Origin: Prionace glauca
Lineage: Eukaryota; Chordata; Chondrichthyes; Carcharhiniformes; Carcharhinidae
Length of the DNA stretch: 64,000 bases
Assembly (NCBI GenBank): GCA_037974335.1
Contig: CM075760.1
Location: forward strand, 34,977,609 to 35,041,608
Reading direction: 5' to 3'
Shown here piece by piece: positions 30,885 through 44,044 of this stretch. The notes under the pieces were generated by a model. That model did not search any database, was not told the DNA's origin, and saw only the letters and a program-made list of their open reading frames with translations. Each line of letters begins with the position of its first letter. The first letter of the stretch is position 1. The translations under genes and the position numbers were made by a program.

Positions 30885-32800
30885 AATGCCGGCATTGGAC
30901 TGGGGTAAACACAGTAAGAAGTCTCAACACTAAGTTTAAGTCCAACCAGTTTATTTGATAGTAATCCCACAAGCTTTCGGAAACGGTGTTCCTTCATCGG
31001 GTGTGTGGAAGGTTCTGATCAGAGAAGGGCGTACAGAGACACACACAGTTTACAGAATACTGATTAGAATGCAAGTCTTTGCAGCTAACCTGCTATTCAA
31101 GTCTTAAGAACATAAGAAATAGGAGCAGGAGTAGGCCATCTAGCCCTTCGAGCCTGCCCCGCCATTCAATAAGATCATGGCTGATCTGTCGTGGCTCAGC
31201 TCCACCTTCCCGCCCTCTACCCATAACCCTTAATCCCTTCTCTTATCAAAAACCCATCAACCCGTTTCTTAAAAATATTTAGCGAGGCAGCCTCCACCAC
31301 TTCAACGGGCAGAGAATTCCAGAGATTCACCACCCTTTGAGTGAAGAAGTTCCTCCTCAACTCTGTTCTAAACCGCCTCCCCTTTATCTTGAGGCTGTGC
31401 CCCCTAGTCCTACTGTCTTTTTTGAGCGGGAAGAGTCTCTCCACCTCTATCCTATCCATCCCATTCATCATCTTATACGTCTCAATGAGATCTCCCCTCA
31501 TTCTTCTAAACTCTAACGAGTACAAGCCTAGTTTATTCAGCCTCTCCTCATAACTCAATCCCCTCAACTCCGGTATCACCCTAGTAAACCTCCTCTGCAC
31601 TCCCTCCAGGGTTAAAATATCCTTGCGCAGGTGCGGCGCCCAAAACTGCATACAGTACTCTGGCTGTGGCCTCACCAATGCCCTATACAGCTGCAGCAAG
31701 ACCTCCCTACTTTTATATTCAATCCCCCTCGCTATGAAGGCCAGCATCCCATTCGCCTTCCTGACCACCTGCTGCACCTGCAAGCTGGGTTTTTGCGACT
31801 CATGCACAAGGACCCCGAGGTCCCTCTGCGCCGTCGCCTGCTGCAGTTTTTAGCCACGTAAGTAATAGTCCTTCCTACCATTCCTCCTACCAAAGTGGAC
31901 CACCTCACACTTGCCAACATTAAATTCCATTTGCCATTTCCTGGCCCATTCGCCCAGCCTATCTAGATCCTTCTGCAGATTCTCCACACCCTCCGCACAA
32001 TTTGCCTTTCCCCCAATCTTGGTGTCATCAGCAAATTTCGACACCCTGCACTCGGTTCCCTCCTCCAGATCATCTATATAAATGGTAAATAGCTGAGGTC
32101 CCAGCACCGACCCCTGGGGCACCCCACTAGTCACCAACCGCCAATCCGAATAGCACCCATTGACCCCCACTCTCTGCCTCCTATTTGACAACCAATCCTC
32201 TATCCACGCTAACACCCTACCCCCAACTCCATGTCCCCTGACCTTCTGCAATAACCTCTTGTGAGGTACCTTGTCAAACGCCTTCTGAAAATCCAGAAAG
32301 ACCACATCCACCGGCTCTCCTCTATCCACTGCCCTAGACACATCCTCATAGAACTCCAGTAAATTTGTCAGACACGACTTCCCTTTAATGAAACCGTGTT
32401 GCGTCCGCCCTATCAAGCAATTCCCCTCAAGATGCCTCGCTATTTCCTCCTTAATGACGGATTCTAACATTTTACCTACCACAGACGTTAAACTAACCGG
32501 CCTATAATTCCCCGCCTTTTGCCTGGCACCCTTCTTAAACAATGGCGTAACATTAGCCGTTTTCCAATCTTCCGGCACTTCCCCGGAATCCAGCGACGTC
32601 TGGAAAATAACCACCAAGGCATCCACTATCACCTCCGCCATTTCTTTCAGAACCCTCGGATGCATTCCATCCGGTCCTGGGGACTTGTCCACAATCAGCC
32701 CCTCCACTCTGTGTGAGTGGAGGTAGTATTAGCATAGGTTAAAGAGATGTGTATCGTCTCCAGATAATACATATCTCTTTAATCTACGCTAATGCAGTAG
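30885..32800 (-). mobile_element. Penelope-like element remnant split by a LINE
   Basis: 30885-31096 (from the aaatgccggcattggactgg phrase to the cagctaacctgctattcaag phrase) and 32712-32800 (hairpin-forming gttaaagagatgtgtatcgt and its complement) are adjacent in the uninterrupted copy at 45468-45800. The CR1-like LINE at 31097-32710 therefore inserted into this remnant. Broken old copy with no coding capacity. Confidence 0.75.
31097..32710 (-). mobile_element. 5'-truncated CR1-like LINE, young subfamily
   Basis: Minus-strand frames 31850-32707 and 31217-31807 cover most of the reverse transcriptase: KSPGPDGMHPRVLKEMAE at the truncation point, QHGFIKGKSCLTNLLEF, VVFLDFQKAFDKVPHKRL, TSGVPQGSVLGPQLF, FADDTKIGG, then QRDLGVLVHESQKPSLQVQ and the C-terminus to LIREGIKGYG. 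One stop or shift near 31850 separates the frames. The 3' end at 31097 reads ataagaaataggagcaggag. The copies at 52066 and 56972 are nearly identical where they overlap, implying recent activity. Confidence 0.9.
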
Positions 32801-32999
32801 GACACATGCACAGATGCCATTCTTGTTGAGGCCAATAATTTTGAAATTCCTCCCAGTGACAGAACGTGAACTTGCCCATCAAACTGCTTCACTCTTTCAC
32901 TTCCAATTTCTCACTGATGCAGCACAACAACTGTCAGCCCCTCAGCCATGGTTGTATAACATCATAGTTATGAACAACCTGGTTATTTATTAGCGTCAT

Positions 33000-33285
33000 A
33001 AGTAGGCTTACATTAACACTGCAATGAAGTTAATGTAAAAATCCCCGAGTCACCACATTCCGGCGCCTGTTCGGTTTACCCTGAGGGAGAATTTTGCATA
33101 GCCAATGCACCTAACCAGCACGTCTTTCAGACTGTGGGAGGAAACAAGCACTGGAGGAAACCCTCACAAACACAAGGAGAATGTGCAAATTCCACACAGA
33201 CAGTCACCCAAGCCAAGAATTGAACCCAGGTTCCTGACACTGTGCAGCAGCATTAATCACTGTGCCACCGTGCCGTCCACAGAGT
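33000..33285 (-). mobile_element. tRNA-derived SINE, minus strand
   Basis: In reverse, the tail acattaacactgcaatgaag, the conserved cagcacgtctttcagactgt and the head cactgtgccaccgtgccgtc define a complete but diverged SINE. Confidence 0.78.
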
Positions 33286-33850
33286 TGGCCTCAGATAGTT
33301 GGCAGTGAGAGCGATGGTGTCAGTAGTTAGGGAATGAAGTTTGGAGTGGGAACTGGAAAGAGTGGCTTCAACTTTCTCAATATTTAAATAAGAGAAAATT
33401 CCTGATATTCCGGTATTAGATGTCAGTCAAGTCAGGACGATGTGTGAGTTGGAGAGGAACTCAGAGGTGACAGCCTTCTCGTACATCTGATACCCTGGTC
33501 ATTGTAAATGATGGAGGTTGAGCATTTACATGATGCTGCCAGAGTTCTGATTAAGCTGCAAAAACAGAAAAATCCCTCTTCTTCATCCTCTGCTTCTTCT
33601 ACTCCCCCTCTCCCCCTCTCCCCCTCTCTCCCTCTTATTCCCTTCCATCGATACTGGATCGTGTATCGGCTCAGACAGGGTAGCAAGTTCCCTTTCCTGA
33701 AGGATATAATGAACCAGTTGTTACATTTATGACAATCCAGCAGTTTCCATGGTCACTCACTCCTAGTGCCGGCCCCACAAATTACAAGATTCATTCAGCT
33801 CAATTTCACAACCTGTTTTTGTGGCTTCACTCTCAGTTTTTCTGTTTCAG

Positions 33851-35129
<1,279 letters not shown>

Positions 35130-35130
<1 letters not shown>

Positions 35131-35640
35131 AATTCCCTTACAATCAAGGGCTCGGATGGAGAACAATTTGTTAGATGTATCCTGGAGGGCTTTTTGTTAC
35201 AGTATGTTGACAATCCAACTAGGAAGGGGGCCACACTAGATTTGGTATTGGGGAATGAGCTGGGCCAGGTGAACAATGTTTCAGTGGGGGAGCATTTTGG
35301 GCTTAGCAACCATAATTCCATAAGATTTCAGATAGTCATTGATGAGGACAAGAGTGGCCCTCAGGTGAAGGTGCTTAATTAAGTGAGAGCCAGTGACATC
35401 CAAATTAGATGGGAACTGGGGAACGTGGATTGGGAATAGCTATTTGAAGGCAAATCCATGTCTGGCATGTGAAAGGCTTTTAAAGACCAGTTGATTGAAG
35501 TGCAGGACAGGCACATTCTCACAAAATGAAGGATAGAAATGGCAGGATTTGGGAACCATGGATGACAAAGAAAATTGTAAGCTCAGTCAAAAGGAAGAAG
35601 AAAGCATATGATAGACCTAATCTAAAAACGGATGAAACCC
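35130..35640 (+). mobile_element. CR1-like LINE endonuclease fragment
   Basis: The plus frame reads FLLQYVDNPTRKGATLDLVL and GEHFGLSNHNSIRFQIV, the C-terminal part of the APE-type endonuclease with its conserved S-D/N-H motif. It is homologous to the longer element at 53600-53790. Confidence 0.75.
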
Positions 35641-35644
35641 TCGA

Positions 35645-37925
35645 GGAGCACATTACTCTCTTCCGTGGGTGTTCACCTCAGTTATTCTGATGGCAGTTTA
35701 CATCCCACCACATGCAGACGTGAAGATCACGCTGGATGAAATATACAAATAGCCTTGAGATGAAACACCCTGAGGCCTTGTTCATCATTTCTGGGGACTT
35801 CAATCAGGCCAGTCTCAACTCCCAAGTTACCACCAACACATCTTTTGTTCCACCAGAGGCCCAAACACCCTAGACCACTGCTACACAACTATCAGACATG
35901 CCTACCGCTCTATTGCCCACACTTTGGCAAGTCAGACCACAAAGCTGTACTCCTGCCCCCGGCTTACAAACAAAAATTGAAGCAGGAGAATCCATCAAAG
36001 AAAGTCATGCAGTGTTGGTCTAGGAATTAGATGATCTCGTACGGGGCTGCTTGGACTCAGTGGACTGGTCAGTATTTAAAAACCTTGCAACCAGCCTGAA
36101 CGAGTACACCATTACAGTAACTGTCTTCATTAGTAAGTGTACAGAAGACTCTGTGCCAAAGAAGTAAATCCTTGTGTTTCCCAATTGGAAACCATGGATG
36201 AACAAGAATATCCACTGCTCGCTGAAGTCCAGGTCTGAGGCGTTCAAGTCAGGTGACACTGACCTGTACAAGAAAGCCAGATACAATCTAAGGAGATCCA
36301 TCAAAGATGCCAAGAACAGGACTGGGCCAAGCTAGAATCCCAGACTAGTCACACCTGTTTTGAGCAAGATGTCAGCGAGAACAAGCCCTCCACTCTGGAA
36401 GCTCTGGGTGTATCTGGGATCACCATTGCAGATGTCAGAGCAGCTTTCTTGAAGGTCAACCCAGGGAAAACAACTTGCCTGATGAGGTACCCGGATGTGC
36501 ACTCAGGTCCTGCGTGGATCAGCTGGTGGGGGTATTCACAGATATCTTCAACCTCTCTTTACAACAATCTGAGGTCCCCACCTGCTTCAAGAAGATGACC
36601 ATCATCCCAGTACCTAAGAAAAACCAAGCAGTGTGCCTTAATGACTATCGGCTGGTGGCTCTGACATCCATCATTGTGAACTGTTTTGAAAAGTTTATCA
36701 TGGCATGAATCAATTCCAGCCTCCTGGACTACCTGGATCCACTATCATTTGCCTACTGCCTCATCAGGTCCTGAGCAGACGCCATTTCCCTGGGCTTGCA
36801 GTCAACCCTGGAACACCTAGATAACAAGGACTCAGACTCCTATTTATTGACTACAGCTCAGCCTTCAACACTGTTATTCCCATGAAACTCATCTCCAAAC
36901 TCTGTGGTCTGGGCCTTGGCACCTGCCTCTGTGACCAGATCCTGAACTTCCTAACTCACAGACCACAATCAATAAGGACAGGCAACAACATCTCCTCCAC
37001 ACCATTGCCCCAAAAGACTGTCTTCTTAGCCCCCTACTACACTCCTTGTACACCCATGACTGTGCGGCCAAATTCCCCTCCAAGTAAATTTTCAAATTGG
37101 CTGATGACACCCCTGTAGTGGGTCTGATCTCAAACAATGACGATACAGAGTACAGGAATGAGATAGGGAATCTGGTGATCTGGTGCGGTGACAATAATCT
37201 CTCCCTCAATGTCAACAAAACAAAGGAGGTTGTCATCGACTTCAGGAAGTGTAGAGGAGAACATGTCTATATCAACAGGGACAAAGTAGAAATGGTCAAA
37301 AGCTTCAGATTTTTAGGTGTCCACCAAAAACCTGTCCTGGATCCCCCAGGCCAACACTATAGTTAAAAAAGCCCACCAATGCCTCTGATTTCTCAGAAGA
37401 CTAAGGAAATTTGGCATGTCAGCTATGACTGTCACCAACTTCTACAGATGCACTATAGAAAGCATTCTGTCTGATTGTATCAAGGCTTGGTATGGCTCCT
37501 GCTCTGCCCAAGACCGCCATGAACTACAAAGGTTGTGAATGTAGCCCAATCCATCACACAAACCAGCCTCCCATTCATCAATTCTGTATAAACTTGCCAC
37601 TGCCTTCGCAAAGTGGCCAGCATAACTAAGGAACACACACACCCCAGACATTCTCTCTTCCACCTTCTTCCTTTGGGAAAAAATACAAAAGTCTTAGGTC
37701 ACGTACCAACTGATCCAAGAACACTGTCAGAATTTTGAATGGATTTACCTTGCATTAAGTTGACCTTTCTCTACACCCTACCTATGGCTGTAACACTATA
37801 CTCTGCACTCACTCGTTTCCTTCTTTATGAATGTTATGCTGTGTCTGCATCATATCCAAGCAACAGTACTTTCCACTGTATGTTAATACATATGACAGTA
37901 ATAAATAAAATAAAATCAAAATCAA
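35645..37925 (+). mobile_element. Degraded L2-like LINE
   Basis: Recognisable blocks are SGDFNQASL (endonuclease), the RT start DEVPGCALRSCVDQLVGV, FTDIFNLSLQQSEVPTCF, IIPVPKKNQAVCLNDYRLVA, and later FADDT-region and FRKCRGEHV-like pieces. The 3' end is a short repeat rich in aataaa-like units (37895-37925). Stops and shifts occur throughout, so it is an old copy. The block order is that of vertebrate L2 elements. Confidence 0.8.
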
Positions 37926-37929
37926 AAAT

Positions 37930-38440
37930 GTGCAGGTTTGGCCTTGCTAAATTACCCCTTAGTGTCCCAAGATATGCAGGTTAGATGGATTGGCCATGCT
38001 AAAATGTCCCTTAGTGTCCAAAGATGTGCAGGTTAGGTGAATTCGCCATGCTAAATTGTCCCTTTGTGTCCAAACATGTGTAGGTTAGGTGAATTGGCCA
38101 TGCTAAATTAGCCCTTAGTGTCCAAAGATGTGCAGGTTAGGTGGATTGGCTGTGCTAAATTGCCCCTTAGTGTCCAAAGATATGCAGGTTAGGTGGATTG
38201 GCCATGTTAAGTTAGCCCTTAGTGTCCAATGATGTGCCGGTTAGGCGGATTGGCTGTGCTAAATTGTCCCTTAGTGTCGAAAGATGCACGCGGTAGATGG
38301 ATTGGCCGCACTAAATTGTCCCTTAGTGTCCAAAGATGTGCAGGTTACGTGGATTCGCCATGCTAAATTGTCTCTTAGTGTCCAAAGATGTGCAGATTAG
38401 GTGGATTGGCCACGCTAAATTGTGCCTTAGTATTAGGAGA
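37930..38440 (+). repeat. SINE-derived minisatellite, about 52-bp units
   Basis: Around nine or ten units carry ggttaggtggattggccatg, ctaaattgtcccttagtgtc and a caaagatgtgca phrase. The unit is the 3' half of the tRNA-SINE (compare 55535-55590). A normal SINE tail follows at 38440-38545. Confidence 0.9.
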
Positions 38441-38545
38441 ATGAGCAGACTAAATGTGTAGGGTTACAAGGATAGGGCCTGGGTGGGATTGTGGTTAGTG
38501 CAGACTCGATGGGCCGATTGGTCTCCTGTTCTGTAGGGATTCTCA
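38440..38545 (+). mobile_element. SINE 3' tail
   Basis: agggttacaaggatagggcc and gcagactcgatgggccgatt give the usual end of this SINE. It continues directly from the minisatellite. Confidence 0.7.
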
Positions 38546-38825
38546 TGAGGCTGGGTGGCCTTTATGAAATCCTGGGACATTCACGGCACAGGGGGCATAT
38601 CAGACTACTGAGGACCCGTATGACCAATACTTCTTTTGAGCAGCCTAAGTGTTAGTAACAAATGCAGTGAGAACAAATGAGGTAAGTGAATGGCTTCCAA
38701 CTTTTATTTAAAATAGCACCAATCAGACAAGTACATTTGTGGAGCAGCCTACCTGAAAACAACAATCTCGTCATTGAATTGATTATAAAAGTAGGGAAGT
38801 TATGCTTCAGAGCATTGGCAAGGCC

Positions 38826-39090
38826 ACATCTGGAGTACTATGGACAGTATTGGTGAGACCACATCTGGGACAGTATTGGTGAGATCACGCCTGGAGTATT
38901 GTGGACAGTATTGGTGAGATCACATCAGGAGTATTGTGGACAGTATTGGTGAGATCACATCTGGAGTATTGTGGACAGTATTGGTGAGACGACATCTGGA
39001 GTATTGTGGACAGTGTTGGTGAGACCACATCTGGAGTATTGTGGACAGTATTGGTGAGACCACATCTGGAGTATTGTAGACAGTATTTGA
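38826..39090 (+). repeat. LINE-derived 35-bp minisatellite
   Basis: Seven or eight units of about 35 bp contain ccacatctggagtattgtgg and acagtattggtgaga. The unit translates as [12 protein letters not shown], the conserved CR1 RT C-terminal motif, so a LINE segment was tandemly amplified. Confidence 0.85.
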
Positions 39091-39187
39091 GAGAGTGGGC
39101 TTGGCAGGGGTGTCAGCCTATTGTCAGGGACCTTTGACCTTTATTCCGAATCTCAGCTATCTAGGCTTGAGGTTTAATGAATGGGCT

Positions 39188-39395
39188 GGAGAGAGAGAGA
39201 GGGAAGGAGGGAGGGAGAGAAAGGGAAGCAGTGAGAGAGAGAGAGAGGGACAGAGAGAGAGAGGGAGACAGCGAGAGAGAGAGAGGGAGACAGAGTGAGG
39301 GAGAGAAAGACGAAGAGGGAGACAGAGAGAGAGAGGCAGGCAGACTGAGAGGAAGTGAGAGAGACCAGGAGAGAGACCGGGAGAGAGAGAAAGAC
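39188..39395 (+). repeat. GA-rich simple repeat
   Basis: Purine-only runs of gagaga type with interspersed cagaga. The long open frames here are low-complexity artefacts. Confidence 0.9.
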
Positions 39396-39855
39396 GTGCT
39401 GGTCATGCTGAAATCTCCCTCAGTGTACCCAAACAGGTGCCAGAGTGTGGCAACTACAGGATTTTCACAGTAACTTCATTGCAGTATACTAATAAATAAA
39501 CTTTAAACTTTAGAAACTGAGGGAGAGAGAGAGCAAGAGAGAAAGAAGTTTAAAGTTTATTTATTCATTCATGTCACAAGTGGACTGACATTAACACTGC
39601 AATGAAGTTACTGTGAAAATCCCCTAGTCCAGCTCTTGTTCAGGTACACTGAGGGAGAATTTAGCATGGCCAATGCACCTAATCAGCACGTCTTTCAGAC
39701 TGTGGTAGAAAACCGGAGCACCCAGAGGAAACCCATGCAGACTTGGGGAGAATGTGCAAACTCTACATAGACAGTGACCCAAGCTGGGAATTGAACCCGG
39801 GTCCCTGGTACTGTGAGGCAAAAGTGCTAACTTCTGTACCTGCCGTGCAAGACAC
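39395..39855. mobile_element. Two SINE pieces in opposite orientation
   Basis: 39395-39505 is the plus-strand SINE 3' end (ttcacagtaacttcattgca). 39545-39855 is a minus-strand SINE with the tail first and the tRNA-like head near 39840. A GA run lies between them. Confidence 0.72.
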
Positions 39856-39857
39856 AC

Positions 39858-40085
39858 CAAGGGAGACAGACAGAGGGTGAGAGAGACAGAGAGAGGAAGA
39901 GAGGGGGAGACAGAGAGAGAGGGAGGGAGGGAGATAAAGAGAGACAGGGAGAGAGAGAGGGAGGGAGACACAGAGAGAGGGAGGGAGATAGAGAGAGAGA
40001 GAGACAGAGGAAGACAGAGACAGAGAGGGAGAGAGGGGCAGATGGAGAGGAGGAGGCACATGGAGAGGGAGAGATGGGGCGACAT
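39858..40085 (+). repeat. GA-rich simple repeat
   Basis: gagagaga and gacagaga runs with no coding meaning. Confidence 0.9.
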
Positions 40086-40089
40086 GGGA

Positions 40090-41140
40090 AAATGGAGTGA
40101 ACACAGTAAAAAGTCTGACAACACCAGGTTTTAGTCCAACCTATTTATTTGATAATATTCTCACAAGCTTTCGAGGGGGCTGCCTCTTCGTCAGGTGAAT
40201 GGAGAGTTCTGACCTCAGACAGACAGAGCATATAAAGCACAGACAGTTGCTGATTAGAATGCGAATCCTTACACCTAACCTGCTGTTCAAGTCTTAAAGT
40301 GGCTGATAATGTGAGTGGAAGGAGCACTGATCACAGTTTAAAGAGATGTGTATTGTCTCCAGACAGTACAGTAAGTGAGGTTTTGCAAACCCAGGCAAGT
40401 CACGGGGGTTACAGATAGTGCGACATGAACCCAAGATCCCTGTTGAGACCGTCCTCATGTGTGCGGAACTTGGCTATCAGTCTCTGTTCAGCGACTCTGC
40501 GCTGTCGTGTGTCATGAAGGCCGCCTTGGAGAATGCTTACCCGAAGGTCAGAGGCTGAATGCCCGTGACCGCTGAAGTGTTCGCCAACAGGAAGGGAACA
40601 GTCTTGCCTGGTGACTGTTGAGCGATGTTCATTCATCCGTTGTCGTAGCGTCTGCATGGTCTCCCCAATGTACCATGCTTCGGGACATCCTTTCTTGCAA
40701 CGTATCAGGTAGACAATGTTGGCCGAGTTGCAAGAGTATTTACCATGTACCTGGTGGATGGTATTCTCACGTGTGATGATGGTATCCATGTCGATGATCC
40801 GGCATGTCTTGCAGAGGTTGCTGTGGCAGGGTTGTGTGGTATTGTGGTCACTGTTCTCCTGAAGGCTGGGTAGTTTGCTGCGAACAATGGTCTGTTTGAG
40901 GTTGTGTGGTTGTCTGAAAGCAAGAACTGAGGGTGTGAGGATAGCCCTGGCGAGATGTTTGTCTTCATCAATGATATGTTGAAGACTCCGGAGAAGATGT
41001 CGTAGCTTCTCCGCTCCGGGGAAGTACTGGACGACGAAGGGTACTCTGTCCATTGTGTCCCGTGTTTGCCTTCTGAGGAGATCGGTGCGGTTTTTACTGT
41101 GTTTACGCCAGTCCAACGCCGGCATACCCACAAAATGGAG
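40090..41140 (-). mobile_element. Penelope-like retroelement with GIY-YIG-type endonuclease domain
   Basis: A minus-strand frame ending near 40412 contains PFVVQYFPGAEKL, a C-x2-C cluster (CHSNLCKTC), and the domain NIVYLIRCKKGC..EAWYIGETMQTLRQRMNEH, matching the GIY-YIG-like endonuclease placed C-terminal to RT in Penelope-like elements. The element ends (phrases near 40120-40200 and 41100-41125) recur at 1165, 6405, 30885 and 45468. The RT part is missing, so this is a partial old copy. Assignment to a Penelope subfamily is not attempted. Confidence 0.82.
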
Positions 41141-41404
41141 TGAGACAGAGAGAGGGGGAGAGACAGAGAGAGAGGAGGGGAACACTGGAGAACCTGGAAC
41201 TGGAGGAGTGCAGAGATGTTGGAAGGTTGCATGCGGCCGGAGGGGATTCCAGGGATTTGCTTCCTCTTGGGACATGGAGTGCTGGATGAGGTGAAGTTTG
41301 CTGAGGGAGGAATGATCTGGGAGAGATGCGGAATATCGAGTCCAGAGGAGACAAAGGTTTTCCCGCAGCTTTTGATCGGCCAGTTGAACCGAAACACAGT
41401 CGCC

Positions 41405-41410
41405 TTTATT
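41405..41410 (-). terminator. Polyadenylation signal AATAAA
   Basis: It lies on the minus strand about 75 bp after the TAA at 41484, within aaaaaataaagg. The position suits the 3' end of the unidentified gene. Confidence 0.65.
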
Positions 41411-41483
41411 TTTTCTCCCTCTTGGTTGGGACCGAGGAGGAAGCTTCTGGAAGGTGATGTCAGGGGGGATTTCACACGCTCTG

Positions 41484-43938
41484 TTACTCCTGGTGTTTCT
41501 GCCCCTTGGAGTAGGGGTCACTCTCGGTGTGAAGGACAAGTCCCAGGCCCACCGGCCTCACCTCTTCCTCCTCGACTACTCCATCTGAAAGAGCAGCAGA
41601 CAGAGCAGAGTCATCGGGAGAGAGTTAACATCACACACACAGACACAGAGAGACAGAGACACACACACAGACACACAGACAGAGCGGGGTCACCGGGAGA
41701 GAATTAACATCTCACACACACACACAGACAGCAGGGTCATCGGGAGAGAGTTAACATCACACACAGAGAGACAGAGACACACACACAGACAGAGCGGGGT
41801 CACTGGGAGAGAATTAACATCTCACACACACACACAGACAGAGCAGGGTCATCGGGAGAGAGTTAACATCACACACACAGACACAGAGAGACAGAGACAC
41901 ACACACAGACAGAGCAGGGTCATCGGGAGAGAACTAACATCTCACACACACAGAGCAGGGTCATCGGGAGAGAACTAACATCTCACACACACAGAGCAGG
42001 GTTATCGGGAGAGAGTTAACATCAACGTGGGTGGCACAGTAGTACAGTGATTAGCACTGCTGCTGCTTCACAGCTCCAGGATCCTGGGTTTGATTCCTGG
42101 CTTGGGTCACTGCCTGTGTGGAGTTTGCACATTCTCCTTGTGTCTGCGTGGGTTTCCTCCGGGTACTCCGGTTTCCTCCCACAGTCCAAAGATGTGCGGG
42201 TTAGGTTGATTGGCCATGCTAAGAAATTGCCCCTTCGTGGAGGTTAGAGGGATTAGTGGGTGAAATATGTAGGGATATGGGCGTAGGGCCTGGGTGGGAT
42301 TGTGTTTGTGCAGACTCGATGGGCCGAAGGCCCTCTTTCTGCACTGTAGAGGTCTATGATCCTATGTTCAAAGTTCTGTCAGACACACAGAGACAGCAGG
42401 ATCATTGGGAGAGAGTTAACATCACACATACAGACAGTCAGAGAGACAGAGACACGCAGACAGAGTCTGAGAGACAGACACACGCAGACACAGACAGAGC
42501 AGGGTCAACGGGAGAGAGTTAACGTCACACACAGATACAGTCAGGGCGGGGTCACCGGGAGAATTAACATTACACACACAGAGACAGTCAGAGAGACAGA
42601 GACACATGCAGACACAGACAGAGCAGGGTCACCGGGAGAGAGTTAACGTCACACAGACAGAGACACAGATACACAGACCTACTGGGAGAGAGTTAACACA
42701 CACACACATACGGACACACACACACACGCTCAGAGCTGGGTCACTGGGAGAGAGCTAACAACTTTCATACACACAGACAGCAAGATGGAGACATACACAG
42801 AGACACACATATACAGAGTCAGAGAGACAGAGACACACACACAGTCACACTGGGAGAGAGTTAACAAATCTCACACGCACAGAGGCAAAAAGATGCACAC
42901 ACACATGTACATACAAATACACATGCACATGCGCACATACAGACACACACAAAGATATACACATGCACACGCACAGGCATACATAGAGGCACACACACAC
43001 ACACACTCTTACAGAACAACACACAGAGCCAGAGAGACACGCATACACATGCGCACCAGGAGAGAGTTAACAAGTCACTCACAGAGACAGAGAGAAACAC
43101 AGACATACACACAGATACACACACACAGGTAGACACAGTGACAGACACACACACAGACAGATACACACACAGAGACACACGAACAGATACACACACACAC
43201 ACGTACACATACACAGAGACACACACATGATACACACTGGCAGACACGCACACAAACACACTGGCAGACACATGCATGCAGTGACACACAGACATACGTA
43301 CAAAGACACATACACATATAGGGATACACACATAGGCAAAGACACACAAACACACACACACACGAAGAAACAGACACTTACAGAACCACACAGACAATCT
43401 CACATGCACATACACGTACGTAGACACAGACACAGAAAGAGACAGGGACAGTCTCTCTCTCTCTCTCTCTCTCAGACACACACCGACAGATGGTTCCAGG
43501 GATAAGGAATTGAGTTATGGGGGTAGATTGGAGAATCTGGACTGGGAAGGTTCCCTCCAGCCCTTCCTTACCTGCCATGAGGAGTGTGTCTCCCTGAGTC
43601 CTGCTGATCCAGGGAAGCAGCTCCAGTTGAGTCCGGAAGAAGCTGTGGTCTGGCCACCCCTCGCTGGTACAGCGGATCTCCTGGGTGCCCCCGGTGTGTG
43701 GCTCTCTGACCCGCAGGCTGACCTCGGCCGCCCAGACCAGCCGCTCCTTCAGGCGGCCCCGGGACGTCCTGAGCCGAGTGTGCTGCCTGTCCAGGCGCAC
43801 CAGCCTCTCCCTCACCTGCTCCGGCTGGATGCCCAGCCCGTCCAGGGTCACCTCCGGCTGCGGGAGGGCCTCGGCCCCCTCCTCCAGCCAGAGGGGGAGC
43901 GCCAGCACGTAGGGAATGGGCAGCTGGAGCTCTGCCCG
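41484..43938 (-). CDS. Unidentified gene, last two coding exons
   Basis: The penultimate exon, 43572-43938, lies between a ctgcag acceptor and a gtaagg donor. It encodes about 122 residues: RAELQLPIPYVLALPLWLEE, DGLGIQPEQVRERLVRLDRQ, WAAEVSLRVREP, IRCTSEGWPDHSFFRTQLEL and LLPWISRTQGDTLLMA. The terminal exon, 41484-41584, follows a gctctttcag acceptor. The phases join (G plus AT gives D) to continue GVVEEEEVRPVGLGLVLHTE and SDPYSKGQKHQE, then TAA at 41484-41486. An AATAAA follows at 41410-41405. Splice sites, matching phase, GC-rich codon use and the poly(A) signal argue for a real gene. The start of the 5' exon is the least certain point. I do not recognise the family. It lies downstream of REC8 on the same strand. 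The intron contains CA-type satellite and a SINE. Confidence 0.72.
41625..43485 (+). repeat. CA/GACA satellite with an embedded higher-order unit
   Basis: Units of roughly 60-100 bp combine gggtcatcgggagagagtta acatc with acacacaca/gacagaga runs, from 41625 to about 42720, then grade into pure CA-rich microsatellite to 43485. A SINE interrupts at 42028-42365. It occupies the intron of the unidentified gene. Confidence 0.85.
42028..42365 (+). mobile_element. tRNA-derived SINE, well preserved
   Basis: gtggcacagtagtacagtga and ttagcactgctgctgcttca form the tRNA-like head and A box, ctgggtttgattcctggctt the B box, and cagactcgatgggccgaagg the tail. Complete length of about 335 bp. Confidence 0.88.
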
Positions 43939-44044
43939 CTGCAGTGTCTCCATACCAGGGCAAGCAGAGGGCGGAACAGGGAGAGAAAGGGTGACAGGCA
44001 GAGAGCAGGCCTGTTCTCCTGGAGAACAGGCATGTAGCCCCTTA

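Noticed and set aside
41216-41707. 163-residue plus-strand frame
   Set aside because: It is antisense to the terminal exon and 3'UTR of the minus-strand gene, whose splice site, stop and poly(A) signal fit better.
42861-43481. Cysteine/valine-rich 206-residue frame
   Set aside because: Translation of a CA/TG microsatellite.
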